DNA of 64,000 nucleotides from Vibrio vulnificus NBRC 15645 = ATCC 27562 (lineage in GTDB: Bacteria > Pseudomonadota > Gammaproteobacteria > Enterobacterales > Vibrionaceae), in contig NZ_CP012881.1 in assembly GCF_002224265.1 (NCBI RefSeq), positions 1,054,001-1,118,000 of the forward strand, in the 5' to 3' direction. A program made the position numbers and the translations under genes. This document shows, in pieces, positions 11,741 through 21,780 of the stretch; within the stretch, counting starts at the first letter, position 1, and each line of letters starts with the position of its first letter. The notes beneath the pieces were generated by a model. The model saw only the letters and a program-made list of their open reading frames with translations, ran no database searches and had not been told where the DNA came from.

Positions 11741-13471
11741 CTAGTTCTGGAATGCATTTTCATCGGGTGCCACATTCAAAATTTGCAGAGCACCTTTCAT
11801 AATTTCTGAAAAAACGGGGGAAGCAACGGAACCACCATAGTAATCATCCCCTTGTGGTTCATTGACCACCACGACCAAAGCAATTCTCGGATCGCTAACT
11901 GGCGCAATCCCCGCCGTGTAGGTGATGTACTCATCGCTATACCCACCGGCTGTTGCTTTACGTGACGTTCCCGTTTTCGCCCCAACACGGTAACCCGGAA
12001 CGGCTGCTCGTCTGGCTGAGCCACCTTTTTGCGTCACAGTTTCAAGCATATTGAGCACTTCACGAGCGTGTTGTTTGGACACCACTTGCTTCGCCATATC
12101 ACGATCGTTGCTTTTGATGATGTGGATCGGCTCGTACATACCTTCATTGCCCAAAGTTGCGTAGGCATGAGCCAATTGAATCGGAGTGATCGACAGACCA
12201 TACCCAAACGACAGCGTCGCTCTCTCAATCGGAGACCAACGCGAACGAGTAGGGAAAATACCGGTCACTTCGCCAACAAGATTTAACCCAGAAGGCTCTC
12301 CAAGCCCGACCGAGTTATACATGCCGAGAATCGCTTCCACAGGCATTTCCATCGACAGTTTTGTCACGCCGATGTTACTGGATTTTTTGAGGATTTCGGT
12401 CAGATCCGCTTTACCGACCTTACTCGTATCTCGTACTCGACTGCCACCGACTTGGAGAATGCCGTTGCCCGTGTCGATCACCGTGTCTTTGGTGGCAACG
12501 CCGTTTTCCAGCGCGGCAAGAATCACAAAAGGCTTCACCGTGGAGCCAGGCTCCAACGAATCAGTGATGATGCGGTTACGCATCTTGTAGCTTTGCCAAT
12601 CACTGCGATTGTTTGGGTTGTAAGAAGGCGCGTTGACCATCGCCAACACGGCACCTGTTTTCACATCCAACATCACTGCCGAGCCAGAAGTCGCACGATG
12701 ATCGGCCACCGCTTGTTTGATGGCGCGATAAGCAATGGCTTGGAGACGCTGATCAATGGTGAGTTCAAGCGACTTGCCCTCTTGCCTGTCTTCATAGGCA
12801 ATGTTTTCCACCACGCGGCCATAACGGTCTTTACGAATCGTCTGTTTGCCCGCTTCACCAGTCAACCAGTTATCGTAACTGCGTTCCACCCCTTCAAGGC
12901 CGTGACCATCGATACCCGTTACGCCCACCAAATGAGCACTCACTTCACCAGCGGGATAATAGCGGCGCGATTCTGATTTCAGCCCCACGCCTGGAATTTT
13001 AAGCTCGCGTATGTAGTTCGCCATCGCAGGGCTCACTTGGCGCTGCAAGTAGATGAAGCGGCGGTTTTCATTGCGCTCGATACGTTCAATCAATTCTTCA
13101 CGCTGCAGCCCCAACACATCGGCTAACGCATACCAACGCTGTTTGTTATCCAGCGCCTTTTCTTTGAAAATCGTCACCGGATCGGCCCAGACCGCTTCAA
13201 CGGGAACGCTCACCGCTAAAGGTTCACCGTTGCGATCGGAGATGATACCTCGCGCGGACGGAAGGGCTTTCACACGGATAGAACGCAAATCCCCTTCACG
13301 AATAAGGTTATCAGGCTCAATGACTTGAATAAATGCAAGACGAACAACAAGCGCGGCAAACGCGAGGAAAACAAATCCTAGGACTAAATGGAAACGCCAG
13401 CGGATAAGCAAAGATGTCCCTTGCTCACTCTCTTTGGGTTTGACGGTGGTTTTGCTCTTTTTACCCATCAT
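11741..13471 (-). CDS. ftsI: Septal transpeptidase FtsI (PBP3)
   Basis: Class B penicillin-binding protein that cross-links septal peptidoglycan in partnership with FtsW. The 576-residue protein has a short cytoplasmic tail, one membrane segment at about residues 28-48, a pedestal domain and a transpeptidase domain with the three active-site motifs: STVK in [10 protein letters not shown] near residue 307, SSN in KKSSNIG near 360 and KTG in GAKTGTS near 494. The start is an ATGATG; the first ATG overlaps the ftsL stop by 4 bases. Motifs look wild-type; no mature C-terminal truncation is evident. Confidence 0.97.
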   Translation of the reverse strand: MMGKKSKTTVKPKESEQGTSLLIRWRFHLVLGFVFLAFAALVVRLAFIQVIEPDNLIREGDLRSIRVKALPSARGIISDRNGEPLAVSVPVEAVWADPVTIFKEKALDNKQRWYALADVLGLQREELIERIERNENRRFIYLQRQVSPAMANYIRELKIPGVGLKSESRRYYPAGEVSAHLVGVTGIDGHGLEGVERSYDNWLTGEAGKQTIRKDRYGRVVENIAYEDRQEGKSLELTIDQRLQAIAYRAIKQAVADHRATSGSAVMLDVKTGAVLAMVNAPSYNPNNRSDWQSYKMRNRIITDSLEPGSTVKPFVILAALENGVATKDTVIDTGNGILQVGGSRVRDTSKVGKADLTEILKKSSNIGVTKLSMEMPVEAILGMYNSVGLGEPSGLNLVGEVTGIFPTRSRWSPIERATLSFGYGLSITPIQLAHAYATLGNEGMYEPIHIIKSNDRDMAKQVVSKQHAREVLNMLETVTQKGGSARRAAVPGYRVGAKTGTSRKATAGGYSDEYITYTAGIAPVSDPRIALVVVVNEPQGDDYYGGSVASPVFSEIMKGALQILNVAPDENAFQN

Positions 13472-13785
13472 TTCAGATTAATCACCACTTCTTTGTCGCC
13501 ATCAGGCCGTTTCATTTCGAGCTCTTTTTTCGCCATCTCTTGCACGCGACTATGCTCAGCTAGCGCAGTCTCTTCCAACATCAGGTTGCGCCACTCGTTA
13601 TCCAAATGCTCACGCTCTTGCAGTGCTTCATCTTTTTGGGTGATCGCTTGGCGGGTATGGTGGGTGGCAAAAACCACCGCCATCGCTGAGGCAAAGATCA
13701 GGACAAGCAAGATCAAAGACGTTCGACCTACCGTCAGTAGGTCGAAAAAAATTTCTTTGGCGAGATTTGGCTTGGCTGGACGCAT
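13468..13785 (-). CDS. ftsL: Cell division protein FtsL
   Basis: Small bitopic divisome protein that forms a complex with FtsB and FtsQ and activates FtsWI. The 105-residue product has a basic N-terminal cytoplasmic tail, one membrane segment at about residues 22-42, and a periplasmic heptad-rich helix from about residue 50 to 95 (acidic/leucine spaced, coiled-coil like). Its location between rsmH and ftsI with a 4-base overlap to ftsI fixes the identity, since FtsL sequences diverge strongly. Confidence 0.94.
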   Translation of the reverse strand: MRPAKPNLAKEIFFDLLTVGRTSLILLVLIFASAMAVVFATHHTRQAITQKDEALQEREHLDNEWRNLMLEETALAEHSRVQEMAKKELEMKRPDGDKEVVINLK

Positions 13786-13794
13786 AGGTTTAAA

Positions 13795-14745
13795 TTAAAG
13801 CTTTTCAGCGATTCTCAACACTGAGCTGCGAGAACGTGGATTCAGTTCAATTTCTTGCGCTGTTGGCATGATCGCTTTACCCACTGTTTTCATATTGGCA
13901 CTGCCTAACGCTTTGATTTGCGCCTCGGTCAGAGGGATACCGTGAGGCACTTCAGGCCCTTTACTTTCTTTGCGCATAAAGCGTTTCACCATGCGGTCTT
14001 CCAAAGAATGGAAGCTGATCACCGATAAGCGCCCTTCTGGTGCCAGAATACTCGCCGCTCCTTTCAGTGCTGTATCGATCTCTTCAAGCTCACTGTTGAT
14101 GTAGATACGAAATGCTTGAAACGCACGAGTCGCTGGGTGTTTTTTCTCTTTAAAGCTTTTTGGCGCCGCTTCCGAAATCAGTTTTGCCAGTTGGCTGGTA
14201 CGCGTTAGTGGCTCTTTGGTTTCATCTTCGCGATGCGCAACAATCGCTTTGGCAATACGGCGCGCATGTTTGTCTTCACCAAACTCACGAATCACCCAAG
14301 TGATGTCATCCAAATCCGCTTCCATCAGCCACTGAGACACTGGAATGCCCGAGGTTGGGTCCATACGCATGTCCAACGGGCCGTCTTTCATAAAGCTAAA
14401 GCCACGTTCAGCGTCATCAAGTTGTGGCGAGGAGACACCGAGATCCAACAACACACCATCCACTTTACCGACTAAATCATATTGTTCGGCGTAATTCGCC
14501 ATTCCTGAAAAAGGACCATGAATGATGGTAAAACGCGGATCATCAATTTTACCCGCTTCCGCGATAGCTTGAGGATCTCGGTCAATACTGTACAGGCGAC
14601 CGTGTTCGCCAAGTTTAGAAAGAATCGTACGGCTGTGACCACCACGACCAAATGTTCCATCAATGTAAATACCATCCGGCTTGATGGCGAGACCATCAAT
14701 AGATTCATGAAGTAGTACGGAAATGTGCTGGAATGTGTCGGTCAT
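13795..14745 (-). CDS. rsmH: 16S rRNA (cytosine-1402-N4)-methyltransferase RsmH
   Basis: SAM-dependent methyltransferase acting on C1402 of 16S rRNA in the ribosomal P site. The 316-residue protein has the SAM-binding motif [10 protein letters not shown] near residue 30, the [11 protein letters not shown] motif near residue 100 and a C-terminal region with [14 protein letters not shown]. It is the first gene of the dcw cluster here; in most relatives mraZ precedes it, but only about 145 bases separate it from the rnpB terminator. RsmI, which modifies the same nucleotide by 2'-O-methylation, is encoded just beyond rnpB. Confidence 0.97.
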   Translation of the reverse strand: MTDTFQHISVLLHESIDGLAIKPDGIYIDGTFGRGGHSRTILSKLGEHGRLYSIDRDPQAIAEAGKIDDPRFTIIHGPFSGMANYAEQYDLVGKVDGVLLDLGVSSPQLDDAERGFSFMKDGPLDMRMDPTSGIPVSQWLMEADLDDITWVIREFGEDKHARRIAKAIVAHREDETKEPLTRTSQLAKLISEAAPKSFKEKKHPATRAFQAFRIYINSELEEIDTALKGAASILAPEGRLSVISFHSLEDRMVKRFMRKESKGPEVPHGIPLTEAQIKALGSANMKTVGKAIMPTAQEIELNPRSRSSVLRIAEKL

Positions 14746-14888
14746 GGTTTTCTCGTTGAATATTCAAAGCCTGTGCGGCGAATCATTAGTGTACTGATTT
14801 CCTTGTTCAGTGCCACTATTTGACAAAGTTCAGGCGTGATATAGCGCCAAGTTTATTGGTTCACATAATCATTGCGTCAGTAAAATGC
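14746..14888 (-). other. Upstream region of the dcw cluster, no mraZ
   Basis: This 143-base gap between rsmH and the rnpB terminator contains no coding frame and no mraZ remnant that I can recognise. It also lacks the TGGG direct repeats to which MraZ binds in other bacteria. It must carry the promoter for rsmH unless transcription reads through from rnpB, but no hexamer pair stands out; a weak candidate is TTGCAT with TATGTG 17 bases on, at its distal end. Confidence 0.5.
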
Positions 14889-14919
14889 AAAAAACCCATC
14901 ATTACTAGGTAATGATGGG
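14889..14919 (-). terminator. Rho-independent terminator of rnpB
   Basis: An 11-base-pair perfect stem (14895-14905 with 14909-14919), 3-base loop, followed on the minus strand by six T residues. It starts about 10 bases after the mature 3' end of RNase P RNA. Confidence 0.93.
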
Positions 14920-14927
14920 CTTAAAAG

Positions 14928-15368
<441 letters not shown>

Positions 15369-15376
15369 GAGGGCGG

Positions 15377-15405
15377 ATTGTATAGACTTCTCCACTGAGT
15401 GTCTA
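15377..15405 (-). promoter_or_regulatory. Sigma-70 promoter of rnpB
   Basis: On the minus strand TAGACA (15400-15405) and TACAAT (15377-15382) are separated by 17 bases, each one mismatch from consensus. The -10 element ends 8 bases ahead of the mature 5' end at 15368, so RNase P RNA is probably transcribed from its own 5' end. Confidence 0.85.
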
Positions 15406-15467
15406 GTGAGATCACATTATTGGCGCAAATAGGGACGATTTTGCAAACTAACCAAACCAGAGATCCG

Positions 15468-16331
15468 TTATTCGAGGTTCTCAAGCCCCCACTTGTAGAG
15501 CGCATTTTTCTTCAAGTTGTAGATTTCCGCGGCTAACGCAGCGGCTTTTTTCAGTGGTAACTCTTTGGTCAGAATGGCCAAACTCCGTAATGCCTCTTCC
15601 GGTAGCGACTCCTCCGCAGAATCACGATAACCGTGAATCAACAACACCATCTCACCTTTTTGCTGATTGTCGTCCGACTGAACCCACTCAACCAACGCCG
15701 ACAAACGCATGCCCTGAATCGTTTCAAAGGTCTTGGTGAGCTCACGTGCCAACACGACTTCGCGATCTGGACCGAGGATTTCAAGCATATCGTGCAAAGA
15801 ATCGACAATTCGATGTGGTGACTCATAAAAAATACAGGTACGCTCTACCTTTGCAATTTCGAGGAACTTATCCTTACGACCTTTGCTTTTTGGTGGTAAG
15901 AAACCTTCGAAACTAAAGCGATCAGAGGGCAAACCTGACGCACTTAAGGCAGTGATCACCGCACAAGCACCAGGAAGTGGCACAACTTTAACGCCCGCCT
16001 GACGACACTGTGTAACCAAGTGATACCCTGGGTCACTGATAAGTGGCGTTCCCGCATCAGACACTAATGCGATGTTCTGCCCGGAAAGCAATTTATCCAC
16101 TAAAACTTGCGCTTTTTGCTGTTCATTGTGGTCATGCAAAGCAAAAGTTTTAGTTTGAATATTGAAGTGAGACAATAACTTACCTGTATGTCGGGTATCT
16201 TCTGCAGCAATCATATCCACGCTGGTTAGCACCTCAATGGCACGCTGGGTAATATCCCCTAAATTGCCAATCGGTGTCGGCACGATATAGAGGGTTGCGC
16301 CTTCTGTTGGGAAGTTATTTTTATCTGTCAT
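15468..16331 (-). CDS. rsmI: 16S rRNA (cytidine-1402-2'-O)-methyltransferase RsmI
   Basis: Tetrapyrrole-methylase-fold enzyme that 2'-O-methylates C1402 of 16S rRNA, the same residue that RsmH N4-methylates. The 287-residue protein begins with the family motif [15 protein letters not shown] and contains [11 protein letters not shown] near residue 41, [13 protein letters not shown] near 84 and FYESPHRI near 157. It is transcribed divergently from lpoA across a 68-base gap, the arrangement seen in E. coli (yraL-yraM). Confidence 0.96.
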   Translation of the reverse strand: MTDKNNFPTEGATLYIVPTPIGNLGDITQRAIEVLTSVDMIAAEDTRHTGKLLSHFNIQTKTFALHDHNEQQKAQVLVDKLLSGQNIALVSDAGTPLISDPGYHLVTQCRQAGVKVVPLPGACAVITALSASGLPSDRFSFEGFLPPKSKGRKDKFLEIAKVERTCIFYESPHRIVDSLHDMLEILGPDREVVLARELTKTFETIQGMRLSALVEWVQSDDNQQKGEMVLLIHGYRDSAEESLPEEALRSLAILTKELPLKKAAALAAEIYNLKKNALYKWGLENLE

Positions 16332-16399
16332 TTGTTTAGCATCACTTCAACGATTAATATAGAGACAATTTTGTTCGGACTTTAAGAGAACTCACGGCA

Positions 16400-18211
16400 A
16401 TGATGAACCCTAAGAGACTCAGTGTACCACGCTTACTCACTCCAGTTGCACTGGCAATTACGCTAGCGGCTTGTTCTTCAGGCCCTAAAACGCCAACCAG
16501 TGTTGATATTACACTTGAGCCCACCCTGTCAGTTCAAAACTACATGATAAATGCAGACAGCAGTGAGGGTACCCTACAAGCAGATTGGCTGATTATGGCT
16601 GCCAAGGCAGCGCTGAAAAATGGCGATCTTGCTCAAGCTGACTTACTGATCAAGCGCTTAGCAAGAATGCCGCTCTCCGAAGTGCAGCAGGCTGAATGGC
16701 AGTTAACACGTGCCGCTTACCATCTCAAACTCAACCAAGCCGACAACGTGATCGAGCTATTGAATTTCAAAACTTGGTGGAAACTGCCAAACGAACAGTG
16801 GAAAGATTATTACACGTTGCGTGCCGAAGCTTACACCGCATTACAGCAGCCGTTTGAAGCCAACCGACAACTGGTCACTCTAAGCCAATACGTGGACGAA
16901 TCTCAGCAAGCTGAAATCGCGCAGCAAATTTGGGCGAACTTTGCCGGTTACTCTCAATATGAGATCACGCAACTTCATCCCGATGCCAGCGAAGAAGTAC
17001 TCGATGGTTGGTTACAATTGGCGATATACATGAAAACCATGTCAGCCAATGTGCCACAGCTAAAAAACACGCTTGAACATTGGTTTGCAGAAAATACCGC
17101 ACACCCTGCAGCTTTGTATACACCCGCTGAAATTCAAAGCATTCTCGACTTAGAGATTGTTCAACCGGTGCATACTGCGTTATTGCTCCCTCTCAGTGGC
17201 AAATATGCTAAGCAAGCACAATTGATTCGTGATGGTTTCATCTTTGCCATGATGAACGACAAAGATCGCGATCCTGAAGCGACCCTCAAGGTCATTGATA
17301 CCAATCTCTATCAACCACATCAGTTGAAACAGCAACTGACCGATGAGCAAATTGATTTCATTGTCGGACCGCTACGTAAAGATGTCATCGAAGTGCTACA
17401 AGGCGAGTTAAGTGACAAGAGCGGTCAAGTGTCAATTCCATCACTGGCACTCAACATTCCCGACGACCTACAAGCAGGGACGGGGATCTGCTACCTGACC
17501 CTTTCTCCAGAGCAAGAAGTCGCCCAAGCGGCGAAGCACTTGTTTGCTAATGGCTACAAGTACCCACTCATCTTCGCCCCTCAAGGCAACTTAGGGCAAC
17601 GAGTAGTCAGCGCCTTTGAAGCCGAATGGAAGAAATACAGCACTAATAAAGTGGCCGTAAGCTACTTTGGTGATAAGCGTCAGCTGCAACGTGATGTAAA
17701 CTCGGTATTTGGCTTACAAGAAAGCCAGCAGCGAATCGCACAAATGGAAGGGCTAATGAAGTTGCCAATGGAAACGCAGCCTCGCAGTCGTCGCGACATT
17801 GACTCCGTCTACATCGCTGCTCGCAGCTCAGAGCTCACTCTCATCAAGCCATTTATTGAAGTGGCGGTAAACCCAGATGCAAAACCACCGAAGCTCTTCT
17901 CCAATTCCATGAGCAACAGTGGTGAGAAGCAATACGAAGACCTCACAGGCATTGTTTACAGCGACATTCCAATGTTGCTTGAAGTGAACCCTGCACTGGA
18001 TAACCAAATGGAACAACTTTGGCCAGATCAGTCCAACTTCCAAAAACGCTTACAAGCGTTGGGGATGGATGCCTACAAACTGATGGCGGAACTACCACAA
18101 ATGAAAGTGGTCCCAAATCACGCCGTCAACGGTCAAACGGGCGTGCTGACGATTGATGATCAATGCGTCGTTCATCGCGAAATCAGCTGGAAAGAGCATG
18201 GGGCTCTTTAG
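16400..18211 (+). CDS. lpoA: Penicillin-binding protein activator LpoA (outer-membrane lipoprotein)
   Basis: Outer-membrane lipoprotein that reaches through the periplasm to activate the bifunctional synthase PBP1a. The 603-residue precursor has a signal peptide with lipobox LAAC, lipidated cysteine at residue 25. The N-terminal half (about 40-250) is helical and TPR-like; the C-terminal half (about 260-590) resembles periplasmic type-1 binding proteins (HTALLLPLSGKYAKQAQLIRDG). An ATGATG start leaves one codon of ambiguity. It heads the lpoA-yraN-diaA-dolP operon; its 3' end overlaps yraN by 14 bases. Confidence 0.95.
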   Translation: MMNPKRLSVPRLLTPVALAITLAACSSGPKTPTSVDITLEPTLSVQNYMINADSSEGTLQADWLIMAAKAALKNGDLAQADLLIKRLARMPLSEVQQAEWQLTRAAYHLKLNQADNVIELLNFKTWWKLPNEQWKDYYTLRAEAYTALQQPFEANRQLVTLSQYVDESQQAEIAQQIWANFAGYSQYEITQLHPDASEEVLDGWLQLAIYMKTMSANVPQLKNTLEHWFAENTAHPAALYTPAEIQSILDLEIVQPVHTALLLPLSGKYAKQAQLIRDGFIFAMMNDKDRDPEATLKVIDTNLYQPHQLKQQLTDEQIDFIVGPLRKDVIEVLQGELSDKSGQVSIPSLALNIPDDLQAGTGICYLTLSPEQEVAQAAKHLFANGYKYPLIFAPQGNLGQRVVSAFEAEWKKYSTNKVAVSYFGDKRQLQRDVNSVFGLQESQQRIAQMEGLMKLPMETQPRSRRDIDSVYIAARSSELTLIKPFIEVAVNPDAKPPKLFSNSMSNSGEKQYEDLTGIVYSDIPMLLEVNPALDNQMEQLWPDQSNFQKRLQALGMDAYKLMAELPQMKVVPNHAVNGQTGVLTIDDQCVVHREISWKEHGAL

Positions 18212-18566
18212 CCGACGCGCCATCGGCAACCAATATGAGTCCTTGGCGAAGGCATACTTACAACGCCAAGGACTGAGGTTTATTGAAGCCAACTTTACGA
18301 CCAAGGTTGGCGAAATCGACCTGATTTTCAAAGAAGCACAAACCATTGTGTTTGTTGAAGTTAAGTATCGAAAAAATAGCTGTTATGGCGACGCCGCAGA
18401 GATGGTGAATCCTGCCAAAGCCAACAAGCTTATTAAAACCGCTTATTTATGGTTAAACAAACACGGATATAATGCTTGTAACACTGCGATGCGGTTTGAT
18501 GTTGTGGCCATTCACTCCAATGGCCAGGATATTAACTGGATCGCCAATGCAATTACTCAAGGATAA
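18198..18566 (+). CDS. yraN: YraN family (UPF0102) endonuclease-like protein
   Basis: Small protein of 122 residues with a predicted Holliday-junction-resolvase/restriction-endonuclease-like fold and no firmly established role. Core motif residues are visible: GNQYESLAKAYL near residue 9, then E-V-G-E-I-D-L-I and the VFVEVKYRK (E-x-K) motif near residue 48. I chose the ATG at 18198 (MGLFSRRAIG), preceded by GGAAAGAGC inside the lpoA end; the frame is open 15 codons further but with no ribosome-binding site. Cotranscribed with lpoA and diaA. Confidence 0.9.
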   Translation: MGLFSRRAIGNQYESLAKAYLQRQGLRFIEANFTTKVGEIDLIFKEAQTIVFVEVKYRKNSCYGDAAEMVNPAKANKLIKTAYLWLNKHGYNACNTAMRFDVVAIHSNGQDINWIANAITQG

Positions 18567-19160
<594 letters not shown>

Positions 19161-19162
19161 AG

Positions 19163-19756
19163 ATGCTACGTTACGTTTTGCTTTTCATCACAACTTGGGC
19201 CTTATCAGGTTGTGCCGGACTTTTCATCGCTGGCGCCGCAACCACCGCAAATCTAGTGACGGATACACGAACAACCAAAGAGATCTGGCAAGATAACAAT
19301 ATCGAGTTTGAAATTGCGGCCATTGGCAATAAAGCACCTTATCGTGGCAAAGTGCGAATCGTCGCGAGCTCTTACAATGGTACGGTGGTGTTGATGGGAC
19401 AAGCCTCCACTGCAGAGGAAAGATCGGGATTTGAACAGCAAGCTCGTAGTGTTAAAGGTGTTCAAGTGCTTCACAATCAAGTTAAAGTGAAAGCCCCACT
19501 CAGCGTGTCACAAATCAGTAATGACAGTTGGATCACGACTAAAGTGAAATCTGCATTGCTTACCGATGAATCCTTAAAAAGCGTAAAGATCAAAGTCATT
19601 AGCGAAGATGGCGATGTGTTCCTGTTTGGCTATGTAAACAGCGAACAAGCGGAGAAAGCGACTGAGATTGCACGCAATATATCTGGGGTTAAGCAGGTTG
19701 TTCGTGCATTCCAGTATGGCGAGAACGTAACACAAACGAGTAATGCCAGCCAATAA
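19163..19756 (+). CDS. dolP: Division/outer-membrane stress lipoprotein DolP (YraP, dual BON)
   Basis: Outer-membrane lipoprotein that supports envelope integrity and division-site peptidoglycan remodelling. The 197-residue precursor has a short signal peptide with lipobox ALSGC, lipidated cysteine at residue 17, followed by two BON domains at about residues 50-115 and 120-185, each with the central V-x-L-x-G motif (VVLMGQA, VFLFGYV). Last gene of the lpoA operon; a shared terminator follows. In E. coli this gene is under sigma-E control; I did not find a convincing sigma-E site here. Confidence 0.93.
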   Translation: MLRYVLLFITTWALSGCAGLFIAGAATTANLVTDTRTTKEIWQDNNIEFEIAAIGNKAPYRGKVRIVASSYNGTVVLMGQASTAEERSGFEQQARSVKGVQVLHNQVKVKAPLSVSQISNDSWITTKVKSALLTDESLKSVKIKVISEDGDVFLFGYVNSEQAEKATEIARNISGVKQVVRAFQYGENVTQTSNASQ

Positions 19757-19786
19757 TCAATATCGGTATGGCTAACTCTCAGGCAC

Positions 19787-19814
19787 AAAAAAAGCAGCTT
19801 TCGCTGCTTTTTTT
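19787..19814. terminator. Bidirectional terminator between dolP and sspB
   Basis: Stem AAAGCAGC/GCTGCTTT with a 4-base loop, flanked by A-runs on the left and T-runs on the right, so it can stop transcription of the convergent dolP and sspB genes in both directions. Confidence 0.92.
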
Positions 19815-19829
19815 ATTTAACGTTCATCG

Positions 19830-20306
19830 TTATTTAACGACTCTCAAGCTAGGTCGGCCCTTGGGTCTTGGTGGCTCTGGTTCATCATCAAAATCGATGT
19901 TAGGTTGAGGCGCTGAATGCTCCTCTTCCAACCAAATACCATCGTCCTCCTCCTGCTCAGCCCCAGGGATACTGGTATACGCTTCTTCAGGTTCGAACAT
20001 GGTGCCAGCACCATTTTCACGAGCATAAATAGCCAGCACTGCGTACAATGGAACAATCACAGAATGTGGACGACCACCAAAACGAGCATTAAAGCTGATG
20101 GTGTCGTTACCTAATTCAAGATTGCCAACCGCACGCGGGGCAATGTTCAGAATAATCTGACCATCCTGAATAAACTCTTGAGGTACGCGCACTCCAGCCA
20201 ATGTTGCTTGCACAACGAGGTGAGGAGTTAAATCATTATCCACTAGCCAATCGTAAAATGCTCTTAGCATATACGGTCGGCGAGCGGTCATTTGAGCAAT
20301 TTCCAT
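19830..20306 (-). CDS. sspB: ClpXP protease adaptor SspB
   Basis: Adaptor that binds ssrA-tagged and some other substrates and delivers them to ClpXP. The 158-residue protein has the N-terminal substrate-binding fold (MTARRPYMLRAFYDWLVDN) to about residue 110, an acidic flexible linker, and the C-terminal ClpX-binding tail GRPSLRVVK. It begins 3 bases after sspA; the two are cotranscribed as in other gamma-proteobacteria. The start at residue 1 aligns with the E. coli N-terminus. Confidence 0.95.
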   Translation of the reverse strand: MEIAQMTARRPYMLRAFYDWLVDNDLTPHLVVQATLAGVRVPQEFIQDGQIILNIAPRAVGNLELGNDTISFNARFGGRPHSVIVPLYAVLAIYARENGAGTMFEPEEAYTSIPGAEQEEDDGIWLEEEHSAPQPNIDFDDEPEPPRPKGRPSLRVVK

Positions 20307-20309
20307 AAC

Positions 20310-20945
20310 TTAACGAACCAAACGCATCTCGCGTTCAGCTTCAGTCAAAGAAGCTAGGAATGAATCACGCTCAAACACTTTGTTCATGTAAGCTTTGATC
20401 TCTTTTGAACCAGGACCAATCAGATCGATACCTAGTAGAGGCAAACGCCACAATAAAGGCGCTAAGTAGCAGTCAATTAGGCTAAATTCTTCACTCATGA
20501 AGTATTCAAATTCAGCGAAGATTGGCGATAGAGTCAGCAAGTCATTGCGCAGTTTGTTGCGCGCTTTCTCTGATTCTTCTGCATTGCCTTTAACAATTTT
20601 CTCAGCCAATGAGTACCAGTTACGTTCGATACGGTACATCATTAAACGGCTATTACCACGGGCTACCGGATAAACAGGCATCAACGGCGGATGAGGAAAA
20701 CGCTCATCTAGGTACTCCATGATGATCTTCGAGTCATAGAGTGCTAGCTCACGATCCACCAGTGTTGGTACTGATTTATAAGGATTTAGCTCGATCAGCT
20801 CTGCTGGTAGGTTAGTTTCATCAACCAACTCAACCTCAACACTTACACCCTTCTCTGCGAGAACGATACGCACTTGATGGCTGTACAAGTCTGATGCACT
20901 TGAGAATAGAGTCATTACAGAACGTTTATTGGCAGCTAAAGCCAT
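20310..20945 (-). CDS. sspA: Stringent starvation protein A (RNA polymerase-associated)
   Basis: Glutathione-S-transferase-fold protein that binds RNA polymerase holoenzyme and modulates stationary-phase and virulence gene transcription; it is not an active GST. Starting at MALAANKRSVMTLFSS (20945) gives 211 residues, with a GGAGGGCCC site just upstream. A GST-like N-terminal thioredoxin fold (about 10-85) contains the ELNPYKSVPTLVD motif, and an all-helical C-terminal domain follows. A 21-codon upstream extension is unconserved. Directly precedes sspB. Confidence 0.95.
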   Translation of the reverse strand: MALAANKRSVMTLFSSASDLYSHQVRIVLAEKGVSVEVELVDETNLPAELIELNPYKSVPTLVDRELALYDSKIIMEYLDERFPHPPLMPVYPVARGNSRLMMYRIERNWYSLAEKIVKGNAEESEKARNKLRNDLLTLSPIFAEFEYFMSEEFSLIDCYLAPLLWRLPLLGIDLIGPGSKEIKAYMNKVFERDSFLASLTEAEREMRLVR

Positions 20946-20971
20946 GGGCCCTCCAGTACACTTACAATAAT

Positions 20972-21000
20972 AAAAACAATGGAGGCTAAGCCTCCATTGT
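20972..21000 (-). terminator. Terminator of petABC
   Basis: Perfect 11-base-pair stem (20976-20986 with 20990-21000) with a 3-base loop, followed on the minus strand by TTTTTATTATT. It separates petC from sspA. Confidence 0.9.
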
Positions 21001-21042
21001 TTATTCAATAAAATTGGGAATTAGCGCGGTATGATAGCACAA

Positions 21043-21780
21043 TTAATGCACATCACGCCAATACTCTTTCTTCAGCAGCACAACCACGATAGTGAACAGT
21101 ACTAAGAAAGCCATGACCCACCAACCTAGAGCGTGACGCTCAGCCTTCACTGGATCACCGGAGTAAACCAAGAAGCTCACTAAGTCGAGCACGGCTTCAT
21201 CGTACTCCCCTTTGCTCAGTTCACCAGTGCCGTCGCTTTCAACACCAACTACAACTTGTACTTCCTTACCATCAACCACTTTCGTGCCGTAAACAGGGTT
21301 AGGAATACCTTGCAGCTCTTCCAATACATGTGGCATACCAACGCTTGGGAAAACTAAGTTGTTCACACCAAATGGACGTGATGGGTCAACATAGAAAGTA
21401 CGCAAGTAAGTGTACAACCAATCAGCACCACGAACACGAGCAACAAGAGTCAAATCTGGTGGCGGTGCACCAAACCAAGCCGCTGCTTGTTTTGGTGGCA
21501 TAGCGTTCACCATCAGATCGCCAATTTTGCTCTCTGGGTTAAACATCAGATTTTCTTTCATGAGATCGGCTGGGATACCAAGATCATCCGCCACACGCTC
21601 GTAACGTTGATACTGCGTCGAGTGACAAGCAAAACAGTAGTTCATGAACAACTTAGCACCATTTTGTAGTGCTGCTTTGTCTGACAAATCAACATTTGCT
21701 TTGTCCAACGGAACACCCGCTCCCGCTGCCATCGCCAGAGATGGCAACATAGCAAATAGAATTACAATCCATTTCTTCAT
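21043..21780 (-). CDS. petC: Cytochrome c1 of the bc1 complex
   Basis: Membrane-anchored c-type cytochrome that passes electrons from the Rieske protein to soluble cytochrome c. The 245-residue precursor has a Sec signal peptide (about residues 1-19), the haem motif CFACH near residue 49, a methionine-containing distal region (NAMPPKQAAAWFGAPPPDLT), and a C-terminal membrane anchor at about 220-240. The ATG overlaps the petB stop by 4 bases. Completes the petABC operon. Confidence 0.95.
   Translation of the reverse strand: MKKWIVILFAMLPSLAMAAGAGVPLDKANVDLSDKAALQNGAKLFMNYCFACHSTQYQRYERVADDLGIPADLMKENLMFNPESKIGDLMVNAMPPKQAAAWFGAPPPDLTLVARVRGADWLYTYLRTFYVDPSRPFGVNNLVFPSVGMPHVLEELQGIPNPVYGTKVVDGKEVQVVVGVESDGTGELSKGEYDEAVLDLVSFLVYSGDPVKAERHALGWWVMAFLVLFTIVVVLLKKEYWRDVH

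Noticed and set aside
12452..12976. 174-codon plus-strand frame
   Set aside because: It is antisense to ftsI, which has complete transpeptidase motifs; no independent coding evidence.
14833..14848. GGCG-N8-CGCC inverted repeat upstream of rsmH as an operator
   Set aside because: Arms of only four bases, expected by chance, and no promoter element is in register with it.
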